A DNA stretch of 64,000 nucleotides from Methyloligella sp. (GCA_021604645.1 BQJJ01000004.1:62001-126000); one strand, 5' to 3'; shown: positions 25,365 through 34,883, counted from the first letter of the stretch. Notes: a model not told the origin generated them from the sequence alone. Made by a program: numbers and translations.

Positions 25365-26159
25365 ATGAATAAATCTCGCGTACTTGTTTTGGGAATTGCA
25401 TTTGTCTCCGCTATTGGTGCAGCGTTGCTTGCAAAGAATATTGTGGCTCAACCTGAAACTGAGAAAGTGGTTCAAACAGAATTTATGAATACGACCCATG
25501 TTTTGGTTGCTGCACAACCGATCAAGCTTGGGGATATGGTATCTTCAGGGCATTTTAGATGGCAGAAGTGGCCCAAAGACGCATTGAATTCTAATCTTAT
25601 TGATCAGGCTTCGCATATGAATGCGAAGGCGGATTATGACAAAGCAATTGCACGCTCTGCATTTGTTCCTGGTGAAGCAATTAATCCTAGAAAATTTATT
25701 AAAAAGGGTACTGGCGGTATTATGGCTGCGCTTCTAACCTCAGGAATGCGCGCTGTTTCCACGAAGATTAAAGAAGAGACGGCAGCTGGTGGTTTTATTT
25801 TGCCGGATGACCATGTGGATGTAATTTTATCAAGACAAATTCAGGGTGAAGGTCGTGGTAGTAAATTTGTATCCAACACGATTCTCACTAATGTTCGCGT
25901 GCTTGCAATCGGTCAAATGATTGACCCACCTAAGGGAAAACAGACAGCAACCGGCCGAACTGCCACATTAGAATTAAGCCCCGGCCAAGCTGAAATCTTG
26001 ATGCTTGCAAATCAAATGGGAGATGTGTCTTTGGCACTACGTAGTCTGTCGAAAAGAACTCAAGGTGACGGTGATAGCGTGACTAATTTACGTGGTGGAA
26101 AACGGGATACAGTTCGAATGTTTAAGTTTGGTCAAAAGGTTAGAGCTTTTGGCATGTGA
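25365..26159 (+). CDS. cpaB: Flp pilus assembly protein CpaB (RcpC)
   Basis: A 264-residue periplasmic protein: signal anchor (RVLVLGIAFVSAIGAALLAKNI), then an SAF domain (TTHVLVAAQPIKLGDMVSSGHFRWQ) and the RcpC/CpaB domain with GMRAVSTKIKEETAAGGFILPDDHVDVIL, the family's hallmark. It is thought to modulate or stabilise the secretin CpaC at the cell wall. ATG at 25365 is preferred to the upstream TTG. Second gene of the cpaA-tadC run. Confidence 0.94.
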   Translation: MNKSRVLVLGIAFVSAIGAALLAKNIVAQPETEKVVQTEFMNTTHVLVAAQPIKLGDMVSSGHFRWQKWPKDALNSNLIDQASHMNAKADYDKAIARSAFVPGEAINPRKFIKKGTGGIMAALLTSGMRAVSTKIKEETAAGGFILPDDHVDVILSRQIQGEGRGSKFVSNTILTNVRVLAIGQMIDPPKGKQTATGRTATLELSPGQAEILMLANQMGDVSLALRSLSKRTQGDGDSVTNLRGGKRDTVRMFKFGQKVRAFGM

Positions 26160-26235
26160 ATTTCGAGGTGCCTAGTTTGGGGGATATGAACTGGTGCCTA
26201 GTTTATTAGTTTTAGTTTAAAGGTGGTGTTAAGTG

Positions 26236-27831
26236 ATGGGATTATTAATATTAAAACGGGCAAAATTAAGCAAATGTGTATTTGCTTTCTTTGCGTTTGC
26301 CGCAGGGCTAATTGCTCATTCAGCTATGGGGATGGCTGAAAGTGGTTATCAAAGCTTTCACAATGAACATCGCTCTTTACTTAAGGTTGAACGTGTGGCC
26401 AGAGGTGGTGAGACCCGTCATGTTAAAATTGGTTTGAATAAATCTCTTGTGGTTGAGTTGCCGAGAGACGTTCGTGATGTTCTTGTTTCTAATCCAGAAT
26501 TTATTGATGCTGTTCTGCATAGTTCTCGCAGGGCTTATTTAATTGGTAAAAAAGTTGGCGAGGGAAACGCTTTTTTCTTTGATAAAGATGGGAATAGAAT
26601 TTTGACCGTTGAGATCTCTATCTCACGGGATATGTCTGCTCTTTCAGGCATGTATAAGAGAATTTTGCGGGATAGTAAGATCAAAGTTGATATGGTTAAT
26701 GAGCATATTGTTCTAACTGGTTCAGTTCGTACTCCGGTAGATGCTACGAAGGCCGCTGATATCGCTGCACGCTTTGTGAAATCCAAAGAAGAGGTCATTA
26801 ACTTACTTACTACAAGTGGTAATGAGCAGGTTAACCTTCAAGTTAAAGTGGTTGAAATTAAACGCACTGTTGCAAAACGACTTGGGGTGAATGTTGAGGC
26901 TTTTACTTCTGGGAATGGAATTAGTTTTGCTAACCTAACTGACCTTGCTGTGCCGAATAGTTCAACCCTTTTAGAATCTGGTGCACGGGTGCTGGGCTTG
27001 GCAACTTTTCCAGCTTCTGAAGTCGGTCTAAAATCTCAACTTCAGTTTAGCAAGAATGGTAATGGTGTCGGGGCTGCTATCCGGGCTTTAGAAGAAAATG
27101 GAGTTCTTCGAACTTTAGCTGAACCAAATCTAACATCTGTTTCAGGAGAGACGGCTAATTTTTTAGCTGGTGGTGAATTTCCAATTCCGGTTTCCAATGA
27201 TGATGACGGAATTAAAATTGACTTTAAACCTTTTGGTATTGCTTTGGCTTTCACGCCAATTGTTATGGATGAAAAACTCATTAATTTGAAGATTGCTACA
27301 GAAGTTAGTGACATTTCAGAGAAGGGTGCAATTACTCTGAATTCCATAACAATTCCTGCGATTGAAGTGCGCCGTGCTTCGACGACTGTTGAGCTTGGTT
27401 CTGGTGGTTCGATTGTGATTGCTGGTCTGATTTCTGATGCGACAAAGCATAATATTCAGGATGTACCTGGGTTAAAAAGATTGCCTGTTTTGGGGTCATT
27501 GTTTCGGAGCCGTGAGTTTATTAGAGACGAGAGTGAGTTAGTTATTATTGTAACTCCTTATATTGTTCACAGTACTTCATTGAATAAATTAACAAGGCCT
27601 GACCAAGGACTTGGAACCCCTTCTGACCGTAAGGCTTTCTTTAAAGGTCATTTGAATAAATATGATCGCCACAAGCGTATTCCAGTTCGTCAACGCAAAC
27701 CAAAAGTTGTTGAGACGCAGTGGAGCTTGAAGGATGTGTTTAAAACCGAACAAAGACGAGAAAAACCTCGCCGCTCATGGGGACGTAAGTCTCGCCATGA
27801 TGAGGGTGGCCTTGGGTTTATTGTTGAGTAA
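26236..27831 (+). CDS. cpaC: Flp pilus outer-membrane secretin CpaC (RcpA)
   Basis: A 531-residue secretin. Signal peptide (residues 1-35), T2SS-T3SS_pil_N domain (about 50-125), BON-like/N1 domain (about 135-190), and secretin barrel with VRTLAEPNLTSVSGETANFLAGGEFPIP-type core, VELGSGGSIVIAGLI and LPVLGSLFRSREF near residues 380-430. A basic tail after about residue 445 (RRSWGRKSRHDEGG) is longer than in many homologues. It forms the outer-membrane pore for the pilus. AAAGGTGG lies before the ATG. Confidence 0.95.
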   Translation: MGLLILKRAKLSKCVFAFFAFAAGLIAHSAMGMAESGYQSFHNEHRSLLKVERVARGGETRHVKIGLNKSLVVELPRDVRDVLVSNPEFIDAVLHSSRRAYLIGKKVGEGNAFFFDKDGNRILTVEISISRDMSALSGMYKRILRDSKIKVDMVNEHIVLTGSVRTPVDATKAADIAARFVKSKEEVINLLTTSGNEQVNLQVKVVEIKRTVAKRLGVNVEAFTSGNGISFANLTDLAVPNSSTLLESGARVLGLATFPASEVGLKSQLQFSKNGNGVGAAIRALEENGVLRTLAEPNLTSVSGETANFLAGGEFPIPVSNDDDGIKIDFKPFGIALAFTPIVMDEKLINLKIATEVSDISEKGAITLNSITIPAIEVRRASTTVELGSGGSIVIAGLISDATKHNIQDVPGLKRLPVLGSLFRSREFIRDESELVIIVTPYIVHSTSLNKLTRPDQGLGTPSDRKAFFKGHLNKYDRHKRIPVRQRKPKVVETQWSLKDVFKTEQRREKPRRSWGRKSRHDEGGLGFIVE

Positions 27832-27855
27832 TTAAAGTTTGAAGAGGTTAGTACA

Positions 27856-28587
27856 ATGATTTTTAAAATTATGGATAAACAATTGCTTCAAACAAGTGCA
27901 GCTGTTTTGCTCATAGGTGCAGTGGCTTTATTCAGCTCCGCCTGTAAGCATTTTGATCAACGTGTGAGAAAAGATCATTATGCGGGGTCTTTTTTTGGAG
28001 ATCCGACGGTTGATCATCCAATTAGAGTTGCCAAAGATAAGTTGGCGATTTCAGTGTCAGTTCGACGTCATGATGAAAAACTTTCTCCCGCAAAATTAAA
28101 CGAAGTGAGAACGTTTCTTCACTACTATCGTGAGGGGGGTGTTGGAGATATTAAAGTTACATTACCTTCGAATTCACGCCATCAATATGCGGTGAGGAAG
28201 GTGTTGAAGGATATTCAACGTCAGATGGAGAAACTATCTATTGGGCCTGAAGTTGTGGCCGTGACCCGGTATTCAGGCCGTGGTGACCGGTATCCGGTCA
28301 TTCATTTATCTTACAAACGTTATGTTGCTCATGGTCCGGAATGTGGTCAATGGAATAAGAATTTAAATGAGACTGAAAACAACCGTAACTCACCGGATTG
28401 GGGATGTGCACGGCAACGAAATTTAGCAGCTATGGTAGCAAACCCTCGTGACCTTCAAGGACCTCGTGGTTGGAGCCCGAGAGATTCTCGTCGCAGGGAT
28501 ACGATTTGGGATAAATTTGTTAAGGGTGAAGTTACAGCTGCAGAGCGCTCAAGAGATGAACGAGTTGATACTCGTAGTGATAAGTAA
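27856..28587 (+). CDS. cpaD: Flp pilus assembly lipoprotein CpaD
   Basis: A 243-residue CpaD-family protein. Signal peptide with lipobox SSAC (cysteine near residue 35), then VSVRRHDEKLSP and a middle IKVTLPSNSRHQYAVRKVL region and CGQWNKNLNETENNRNSPDWGCARQRNLAAMVANPRDLQGPRG, of which the NxxxWGCAxQxNLAAMVAxPxDL pattern is diagnostic (TIGR02522). Likely an outer-membrane lipoprotein that helps the secretin insert. The C-terminus is rich in Arg and Asp. Confidence 0.94.
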   Translation: MIFKIMDKQLLQTSAAVLLIGAVALFSSACKHFDQRVRKDHYAGSFFGDPTVDHPIRVAKDKLAISVSVRRHDEKLSPAKLNEVRTFLHYYREGGVGDIKVTLPSNSRHQYAVRKVLKDIQRQMEKLSIGPEVVAVTRYSGRGDRYPVIHLSYKRYVAHGPECGQWNKNLNETENNRNSPDWGCARQRNLAAMVANPRDLQGPRGWSPRDSRRRDTIWDKFVKGEVTAAERSRDERVDTRSDK

Positions 28588-28620
28588 TTAATTCTACAAG
28601 TGACTTTAGGGAAATTGGAA

Positions 28621-29913
28621 ATGAGTGATACGGCCTATTCTCAGGATGGAAATCTTCAGGAAACTTCTGATGCAAATGGCGCTTCTGATATGGTTGATGC
28701 CAACCGCAAAGCACGTCCTGTGCCCAGAATTTCAATTCAGGCTTTTTGCGAAGACCAAAAGTTTGTTGATGCAATGCAAAGTGCAAGTAATGACAGACGG
28801 ATGGATAAGGCGCATTTGTCTATGCAGATGGGCGGTGTAAGTGCGGCATTAGAAACTTACCGTGATGGGCCCACTCCAAATTTAATAATTTTGGAGAGTA
28901 AAGCTAACCGTGAAAAACTATTGATGCAACTTGATCAATTAGCTGAAGTTTGTGATGCGGGAACTAAGGTAATTATTGTTGGTCATGTTAATGATGTGAT
29001 TTTATATCGCGCATTGGTTGAACGCGGAGTGAGCGAATATTTGGTTGCTCCGGCTGAGCCCCTGCAAATAATTAGTTCAATTTCTAATTTATACTCTGAC
29101 CCAGATGCCGAACCTCTTGGGCAAATTTTAGCCTTTGTTGGTGCAAAGGGTGGGGTTGGTTCCAGCGTATTAAGTCATAATGTTGCATGGGCTTTGTCTG
29201 AGATTACTAACACGGACGTTGTGATTTCGGATTTTGATTTACCGTTTGGTACCGCTGGTTTGGATTTTAATCAGGATCCATCTCAAGGTATTGCAGAGGC
29301 CTTATTTCAATCTGATCGACTTGATGATGTTATGCTTGATCGATTGTTATCTAAGTGTTCTGACAGATTAAGCTTATTTGCGTCTGCTGGTAATTTGGAT
29401 CAGGAATATGATGTAGAGCGTGAGCCTTGTGATCTTGTACTTGATGTTCTTCGGAAGAATATTCCTAATTCAGTTTTAGATCTGCCGCATGCTTGGACGT
29501 CTTGGTCAAAATACGTTTTGATGCAATCAGATGAAATTATCATAACGGCTACACCAGATTTAGCTAATTTGAGAAACACAAAGAACATTCTTGATTATTT
29601 AAAAGCTAATCGTAAATCGGATGTATCTCCGCGTTTGATTTTAAACTTGGTCGGTATGCCGAAAAAACCTGAAATTTCAGTCGCTGATTTTTCTCAAATT
29701 GTAGAACTGAAACCTTCGGTGGTTATTGATTATGATGCTGAGGTTTTCGGAACAGCAGCGAATAATGGGCAGATGATTGGTGAGTTTTCTCAAAAATCTA
29801 AAGTTGCAAATCAGATTTTGGATTTTGCGTATTTATTGGCAAATGTAAAACCTCCGCAGCAGGAAGAAAAATCGATTTTAAAACCAATTTTAAGCCGAAT
29901 TGGTATGAAGTAG
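28621..29913 (+). CDS. cpaE: Pilus assembly ATPase-like protein CpaE (TadZ)
   Basis: A 430-residue protein with an atypical receiver-like N-terminal domain (about 38-155) and a ParA/MinD-like C-terminal domain. The P-loop region reads AKGGVGSSV (K176 to S182): the first signature lysine is present but the usual second lysine of GKT/S is replaced by serine, as is typical of CpaE/TadZ proteins. FDLPFGTAGLDFNQDPSQG follows. It directs polar placement of the Tad apparatus in Caulobacter. ATG at 28621 is preferred to an earlier start. Confidence 0.93.
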   Translation: MSDTAYSQDGNLQETSDANGASDMVDANRKARPVPRISIQAFCEDQKFVDAMQSASNDRRMDKAHLSMQMGGVSAALETYRDGPTPNLIILESKANREKLLMQLDQLAEVCDAGTKVIIVGHVNDVILYRALVERGVSEYLVAPAEPLQIISSISNLYSDPDAEPLGQILAFVGAKGGVGSSVLSHNVAWALSEITNTDVVISDFDLPFGTAGLDFNQDPSQGIAEALFQSDRLDDVMLDRLLSKCSDRLSLFASAGNLDQEYDVEREPCDLVLDVLRKNIPNSVLDLPHAWTSWSKYVLMQSDEIIITATPDLANLRNTKNILDYLKANRKSDVSPRLILNLVGMPKKPEISVADFSQIVELKPSVVIDYDAEVFGTAANNGQMIGEFSQKSKVANQILDFAYLLANVKPPQQEEKSILKPILSRIGMK

Positions 29914-29926
29914 GAAAGAGTTTGTT

Positions 29927-31444
29927 ATGTTTGGTAAACGCGGTTCTAGTGGAAATGGACAATTTGGGCAAGGTGGCCAGACTGAGCAGGGGCAAGTGCA
30001 CAAGCAGCCTCAGCCTGATGTTGCACCAAAAAAAGTTGAAGTTGCTCCTTCCGTAGAATTGAAGCCAAAACAACAAGTTAAGGTTGTTCCGGAGCCAGCC
30101 CAACCGGTGGTTGAAGCTGAACCAAAGCGTTCTGAGAATTATTACGATGTAAAGACAACGGTTTTTAATGCTCTTATAGATACGATTGACCTTACACAAC
30201 TAGCTAACCTTAACAATGATGCAGCCCGAGAAGAAATTCGCGATATTGTTGGTGAAATCCTTGCTATCCAAAATGTCATTATGCCAATTTCTGAGCAAGA
30301 AGAGCTCATTGAAGATATTTGTAATGATGTACTTGGTTATGGTCCGTTAGAGCCTTTGTTGGCACGTGATGACATTGCGGATATTATGATCAATGGTGCG
30401 CATGATACCTTTATTGAGGTGGATGGTAAGGTACAACATTCGTCTGTTCGTTTTACTGATAATATGCAGCTTCTCAATATTTGTCAGCGGATTGTTAGTC
30501 AGGTGGGGCGCCGGGTTGATGAAACCAGCCCAATTTGTGATGCGCGTTTGCCAGATGGATCTCGTGTGAACGTTATTGTTCCTCCACTTGCTCTTGAAGG
30601 TCCGACTATGACCATTCGGAAATTTAAGAAGGATCGTCTTACACTTCAGCAATTGATGGAATTTAAAGCGATTTCTCCTGAAGGCAAACAGGTTCTCGAA
30701 ATTATCGGTAAATCTCGGTGTAATATCGTTATTTCTGGCGGTACAGGCTCGGGTAAAACAACTCTTTTGAATTGTATGACGGCTTATGCTGATAAAGATG
30801 AGCGTGTGATTACTTGTGAAGACAGTGCTGAACTTCAATTGCAGCAACCACATGTAGTGCGTTTAGAGACCCGCCCTCCAAACCTTGAAGGTGAGGGAGA
30901 GATTACAATGCGTGATTTGGTGAAGAACTGTTTGCGTATGCGCCCGGATCGGATCATCGTTGGTGAGGTTCGTGGCCCTGAAGCATTTGATTTATTACAA
31001 GCAATGAATACAGGCCACGATGGTTCTATGGGAACCTTACACTCGAATAGTCCGCGCGAAGCGATTAGTCGTCTTGAAAGCATGATCTTGATGGGAGGTT
31101 TTGCACTTCCTGCGAAAACCATTCGTGAAATGATTGTTGGCTCAGTAGATGTTATTATTCAGGCTTCGCGTCTGCGAGATGGATCACGGAAGATTACTAA
31201 GATAACTGAAGTTATTGGTATGGAAGGTGAAGTGCCAACTTTACAGGATATTTTTGTTCATGACATCGTAGGTGAGGACGAAAATGGTAAACTTGTCGGC
31301 CGTCATCGCTCTACTGGTATTACACGGCCTAAGTTTTATGAGCGTGCTCAATATTTTGGCGAACATCACCGTCTTACTGAAGTGCTTTCAAATGCTGAAG
31401 TTACTGATGAACATGGTAATCCATTAGGAGAAGCCCATGTTTGA
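29927..31444 (+). CDS. cpaF: Pilus assembly/secretion ATPase CpaF (TadA)
   Basis: A 505-residue secretion ATPase that powers Flp pilus extension (and, in some bacteria, retraction). A Gln/Pro/Lys-rich linker of about 70 residues comes first, then the N-domain and an ATPase core with Walker A GGTGSGKTT (271-279), the Asp box and Walker B region RPDRIIVGEVRGPEA, and the His box TGHDGSMGTLHSNSP. Its 3' end overlaps the tadB start by eight bases. AGGAAAG precedes the ATG. Confidence 0.96.
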   Translation: MFGKRGSSGNGQFGQGGQTEQGQVHKQPQPDVAPKKVEVAPSVELKPKQQVKVVPEPAQPVVEAEPKRSENYYDVKTTVFNALIDTIDLTQLANLNNDAAREEIRDIVGEILAIQNVIMPISEQEELIEDICNDVLGYGPLEPLLARDDIADIMINGAHDTFIEVDGKVQHSSVRFTDNMQLLNICQRIVSQVGRRVDETSPICDARLPDGSRVNVIVPPLALEGPTMTIRKFKKDRLTLQQLMEFKAISPEGKQVLEIIGKSRCNIVISGGTGSGKTTLLNCMTAYADKDERVITCEDSAELQLQQPHVVRLETRPPNLEGEGEITMRDLVKNCLRMRPDRIIVGEVRGPEAFDLLQAMNTGHDGSMGTLHSNSPREAISRLESMILMGGFALPAKTIREMIVGSVDVIIQASRLRDGSRKITKITEVIGMEGEVPTLQDIFVHDIVGEDENGKLVGRHRSTGITRPKFYERAQYFGEHHRLTEVLSNAEVTDEHGNPLGEAHV

Positions 31445-32429
31445 TAATGATATGATCATGTTTGCAGCTATGGGCATGGGGGCATTATCTTTTGCTGTCA
31501 TTATTTTTATACTTCTGGACCCAATTTTATCTGGTTCAAGTAAGGCTGAAAAACGCAAAAAGGCGTTAGCTGGTGGTGCAGCCCAGAAACGAGAAACCCG
31601 TGAAGGGAATACTGAAGCGCGGCGGCGCCAACAAGTCTCTGAAACAATGAAAGAGATTGAAGAAAAAAGTAGAAAACGTGAAAAGGTGACAATGAGATTG
31701 CGTTTGCAGCGCGCAGGATTAGAGACTATGTCGCCTAAATCCTTTTATCTATTTTCTGCAATTGGTGGTGTTGTTTTAGCTTTGGTTTTGCTTGTTGTTG
31801 GTATTCCTATTTACATTGTCCCAGTTGGGTTCTTTGTTGGTGGGGTTGGCGTGCCACGTTATGTGCTTAACTATTTAACTAAAAAGCGCCAAAAATTATT
31901 TATGTCTGAATTTGTAAATGCGATTGATATTATTGTTCGCGGTGTTAAAGCAGGTTTGCCTTTTAATGACTGTATGCAGATTATTACGACAGAAGTTGGA
32001 GAGCCTGTTCGCAGTGAATTTTTAAATGTTGTCGAACAGCAAAGAATTGGTGTGCCTGTTGAACAGGCTATGCAAAAGCTTTTTGAACGTGTTCCTCTAC
32101 AGGAAGTGAATTTCTTTTGTATTGTGGTGACGATCCAACTTTCTGTTGGTGGTAATATTTCTGAAGCCTTGATGAACCTTGCTAATGTTTTACGTGACCG
32201 TCACAAGCTAAGAGCTAAAGTGCAGGCTGTTAGTATGGAAGCGAAAGCGTCAGCTGGTATTATTGGTTCTTTGCCTTTGCTGGTTATGGGCGGTGTTTCT
32301 TTTGCTAATCCAGATTATATGTCTTTGCTGTTTACCCATCCGACTGGTCACATGATACTTATTGGTAGTGCTCTTGTGATGTTGACGGGTGTTTTTGTTA
32401 TGCGCTGGATGATTAATTTTAAAATTTAG
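31437..32429 (+). CDS. tadB: Tad pilus inner-membrane platform protein TadB
   Basis: A 330-residue T2SS_F-domain protein: N-terminal helix (about 8-30), a basic soluble segment with many Lys/Arg/Glu, two helices (about 105-145), the T2SSF soluble domain (FVNAIDIIVRGVKAGLPF ... GGNISEALMNLANVLRDR) and two C-terminal helices. With TadC it forms the membrane platform moved by CpaF. It overlaps cpaF by eight bases, indicating coupled translation. Confidence 0.94.
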   Translation: MFDNDMIMFAAMGMGALSFAVIIFILLDPILSGSSKAEKRKKALAGGAAQKRETREGNTEARRRQQVSETMKEIEEKSRKREKVTMRLRLQRAGLETMSPKSFYLFSAIGGVVLALVLLVVGIPIYIVPVGFFVGGVGVPRYVLNYLTKKRQKLFMSEFVNAIDIIVRGVKAGLPFNDCMQIITTEVGEPVRSEFLNVVEQQRIGVPVEQAMQKLFERVPLQEVNFFCIVVTIQLSVGGNISEALMNLANVLRDRHKLRAKVQAVSMEAKASAGIIGSLPLLVMGGVSFANPDYMSLLFTHPTGHMILIGSALVMLTGVFVMRWMINFKI

Positions 32430-32476
32430 AGTTTGCGGTTGGGTTTGAGTTTTAGTGTTAAATTAGGTGTTTTGTA

Positions 32477-33457
32477 ATGTATGAATTAATTCAACAGGCT
32501 ATGGATCCGCAATTTATTGTGATTGTTCTGACTGCGGTTGCAGCTTTTGCAACTGTCTTAACATTGACGATGCCTCTTTTTGCCAATGACAAATTAAACT
32601 CTCGGATGAAATACGTTTCTGATGAACGTGAAAAGCTGAAGATCCAGCGTCTACAGGAAATGGCCGCTGAAAATGTAAATAAGGGTAATATCCGTCATCA
32701 AAGTAAGTCTGGTACTGAGCGCATTGTTAAGATGTTTAACTTGCGCAAAGCTTTGGAAACGGAAGATCTGGCTTTAAAAATGAAGATGGCTGGTTTGCGT
32801 GGACCAGCTCCGCTTATGACATTTTTGGCTGCACGGTGTTTGCTTCCTGTGGTTGGTTTGGTTGTGGCCGGCTTTTACATTAATTTTGTAAATGATTTTG
32901 GCCTTCAGGGGATGTTGAAATATTGTGTTATTATGGGTGGTGGGTATTTAGGATTTTATTTGCCTAATATTTTTATTTCGAACCTTATACAAAAACGCCA
33001 AGATTCCATTCGGCAAGCTTTTCCAGATGCGCTTGATTTGCTTTTGATTTGTGTTCAGGCTGGTATGTCTATTGAAGCTGCTTTTCGAAAAGTTGCGATT
33101 GAGATTGGTAATCAATCAGCTGAACTGGCTGAAGAGTTGACGCTTACGACTGCTGAAATGTCCTATTTGCAAAATCGTAGACAAGCTTTTGAAAACTTGG
33201 GATTAAGAACCGGTTTGCCTGGTGTTAGGGCTGTGGTTACAAGTTTAATACAGGCTGAAAAATATGGTACGCCTTTAGGAACCGCTCTTAGAGCTATGGC
33301 TGAAGAGTTTAGAGATGAGCGGATGAATGAAGCTGAGAAAAAAGCTGCTGCTTTACCACCTAAATTGACAGTGCCGATGATTGTGTTTTTCTTACCGGTG
33401 CTCTTTGCTGTTATTCTTGGACCAGCGATTATTAAGGTAACAGAAACATCGTTTTAA
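32477..33457 (+). CDS. tadC: Tad pilus inner-membrane platform protein TadC
   Basis: A 326-residue T2SS_F protein parallel in layout to TadB: one N-terminal helix, a basic segment, a helix pair at about 115-165, the conserved QAFPDALDLLLICVQAGMSIEAAF and QAEKYGTPLGTALRAMAEEFRDERM, and a final hydrophobic hairpin LTVPMIVFFLPVLFAVILG. Last gene of the Tad operon here; the TadD-type TPR gene usual after tadC in many genomes is absent from this position. Confidence 0.94.
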   Translation: MYELIQQAMDPQFIVIVLTAVAAFATVLTLTMPLFANDKLNSRMKYVSDEREKLKIQRLQEMAAENVNKGNIRHQSKSGTERIVKMFNLRKALETEDLALKMKMAGLRGPAPLMTFLAARCLLPVVGLVVAGFYINFVNDFGLQGMLKYCVIMGGGYLGFYLPNIFISNLIQKRQDSIRQAFPDALDLLLICVQAGMSIEAAFRKVAIEIGNQSAELAEELTLTTAEMSYLQNRRQAFENLGLRTGLPGVRAVVTSLIQAEKYGTPLGTALRAMAEEFRDERMNEAEKKAAALPPKLTVPMIVFFLPVLFAVILGPAIIKVTETSF

Positions 33458-33481
33458 AAAAAATTATCATTCAAACAAAAC

Positions 33482-33515
33482 AAAAAAGCCGTCATTTTTA
33501 AGTGACGGCTTTTTT
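33482..33515. terminator. Bidirectional terminator of the Tad operon and gcrA
   Basis: GCCGTCA (33488-33494) and TGACGGC (33503-33509), flanked by A6 and T6, with further pairing outward (CAAAC/GTTTG). It serves tadC from the left and gcrA from the right. Confidence 0.92.
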
Positions 33516-33563
33516 GTTTGTAAATTAATTAAAAGCCTCTTTTTAAGACCAGGGCAATTATAA

Positions 33564-34115
33564 TTATTTATTTGCTGCAAGTCTGGCTTTTGTAGCGGCA
33601 ACTGTTTGAGCTTTTGCTTTTGCGCTTTGGCGAGACAGCGGCTGAAAGGCGATTTCAGAGTGATATTCGCAATAGGGCGTTCCGTCAGATTTCTTTTTAC
33701 CGCAGAAGTGAAAGTCACTATCTTGTGGGTCACCAATTGGCCAACGGCATTGACTTTCTTTTAAATCAACAAGGTCAACACGCTCTTCTACCGGAATTTC
33801 CAATTCAACAAATTGAGAACGGAATGGCTCTTCTTTTGGGGTATCTGAAGGTGTTGAAATACTACGTAGAGCTGTGTTGCTGTTTGAAAACAAGCCTAAT
33901 CTAGGTGAATTGTTTTGACGTGTTGCTTTGTGCTTTCTGGCCCTGGCTGGTTTTGCTCTTGAGGTAGTAGCTCTACCTGATAAGCCTAATCTGTGAACTT
34001 TGCCAATGACTGCGTTGCGCGTTACTCCGCCCAAACGACCTGCAATCTGGCTTGCGCTTAAACCCTCTGCCCATAATTTCGTTAAAACTTCAACCCGCTC
34101 GTCGGTCCAGGACAT
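33564..34115 (-). CDS. gcrA: Cell-cycle regulator GcrA
   Basis: A 183-residue GcrA protein. The N-terminal MSWTDERVEVLTKLWAEGLSASQIA and GGVTRNAVIGKVHRLGLSGR form the DNA-binding helix-turn-helix that recognises methylated GANTC sites; the C-terminal part, with LKESQCRWPIGDPQDSDFHFCG and CEYHSEIAF, binds the sigma70 region 2. It regulates cell-cycle genes together with the CcrM methylase. The ATG at 34115 has an excellent GAGGAGG site, so the longer frame upstream is not used. Confidence 0.96.
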   Translation of the reverse strand: MSWTDERVEVLTKLWAEGLSASQIAGRLGGVTRNAVIGKVHRLGLSGRATTSRAKPARARKHKATRQNNSPRLGLFSNSNTALRSISTPSDTPKEEPFRSQFVELEIPVEERVDLVDLKESQCRWPIGDPQDSDFHFCGKKKSDGTPYCEYHSEIAFQPLSRQSAKAKAQTVAATKARLAANK

Positions 34116-34472
34116 GAGTGCCTCCTCAAAATTTAAGCCAAATAATTTCAAACTTTTTAAACGTGCGATTGTCTAAATAGTTCCTTTTTCAGCATGAGCA
34201 CCGCCTCAACACTGAATTAAAATATCAAATAAGAGAGGCTCGAATTTAAGAAATCAGAAGCCTAGGATTATTTGAGTACACGACTAAAAACTGGAAAATT
34301 ACAGAACCTTTAGGTGAGCTGTTCGGACAAAACACAAAATGACCTGATCAACTTTCACCTATGACAAAGATAGCAAAATACTGAAAATACGAATGACTAT
34401 TCAAGAAACGCGTCAATTAAGGATGATGTAAAGCTACACTGATCGAGTTGCTATCTGCAAGGGGAGGAGGAA

Positions 34473-34547
34473 ATGATTTTATGCTTTTCAACAGTCCAAA
34501 TTGTTAGTGTTACGTTTTGGGCACGAGTAAATAAAAAAAAAGGCTAA
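34473..34547 (+). CDS. Possible 24-residue small protein or leader peptide
   Basis: An ATG preceded by GGGGAGGAGGAA, the strongest ribosome-site sequence in the window, opens a 24-codon frame: a hydrophobic core (ILCFSTVQIV-SVTFW) followed by ARVNKKKG and TAA. The pattern of a single hydrophobic segment with a basic C-terminal end suits a tiny membrane peptide. No homology can be judged by eye, and chance is not excluded. It lies 386 bases before argD. Confidence 0.3.
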   Translation: MILCFSTVQIVSVTFWARVNKKKG

Positions 34548-34860
34548 AAATAGATATATCCTTATTTTTATTAAAGAACTTTTCGGTCCGTGTTTTTATT
34601 TTCCCCCTGTTCTTCACTCACTTTACACAAGTTGTTCTTTATTGGGGGGCTTGCCATTTAGTTCGACACTAACAATTTCTCCCTCAATGGTTGTGAGTTG
34701 CTTTTGCACACCCTTTCTTTTAAGGTCTGATCGAGGTTTCAATTTGGTATCTGGCTTTGTAAAAACAGGTTTTCATGAATATAACCTCTTTCAAACCTGT
34801 TCTATGCTGCAAATGTTTGACAGAAAGGTCAGCTAAACGTTAGTATAGCTTAAGTTTTAG

Positions 34861-34883
34861 GCTGCCTTTTGGCAGCTTTATTT
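34861..34883 (+). terminator. Small terminator-like hairpin before argD
   Basis: GCTGCC (34861-34866), loop TTTT, GGCAGC (34871-34876), then TTTATTT. It ends 50 bases upstream of the argD ATG and could close a small leader RNA or attenuate argD. Confidence 0.5.

Noticed and set aside
29137-29170. Damaged P-loop in CpaE
   Set aside because: GGVGSS in place of GGxGKT is the normal state of CpaE/TadZ proteins rather than a local mutation.
34642-34836. 64-codon frame upstream of argD
   Set aside because: Begins without a ribosome site and crosses the inverted repeat; more likely non-coding leader DNA.
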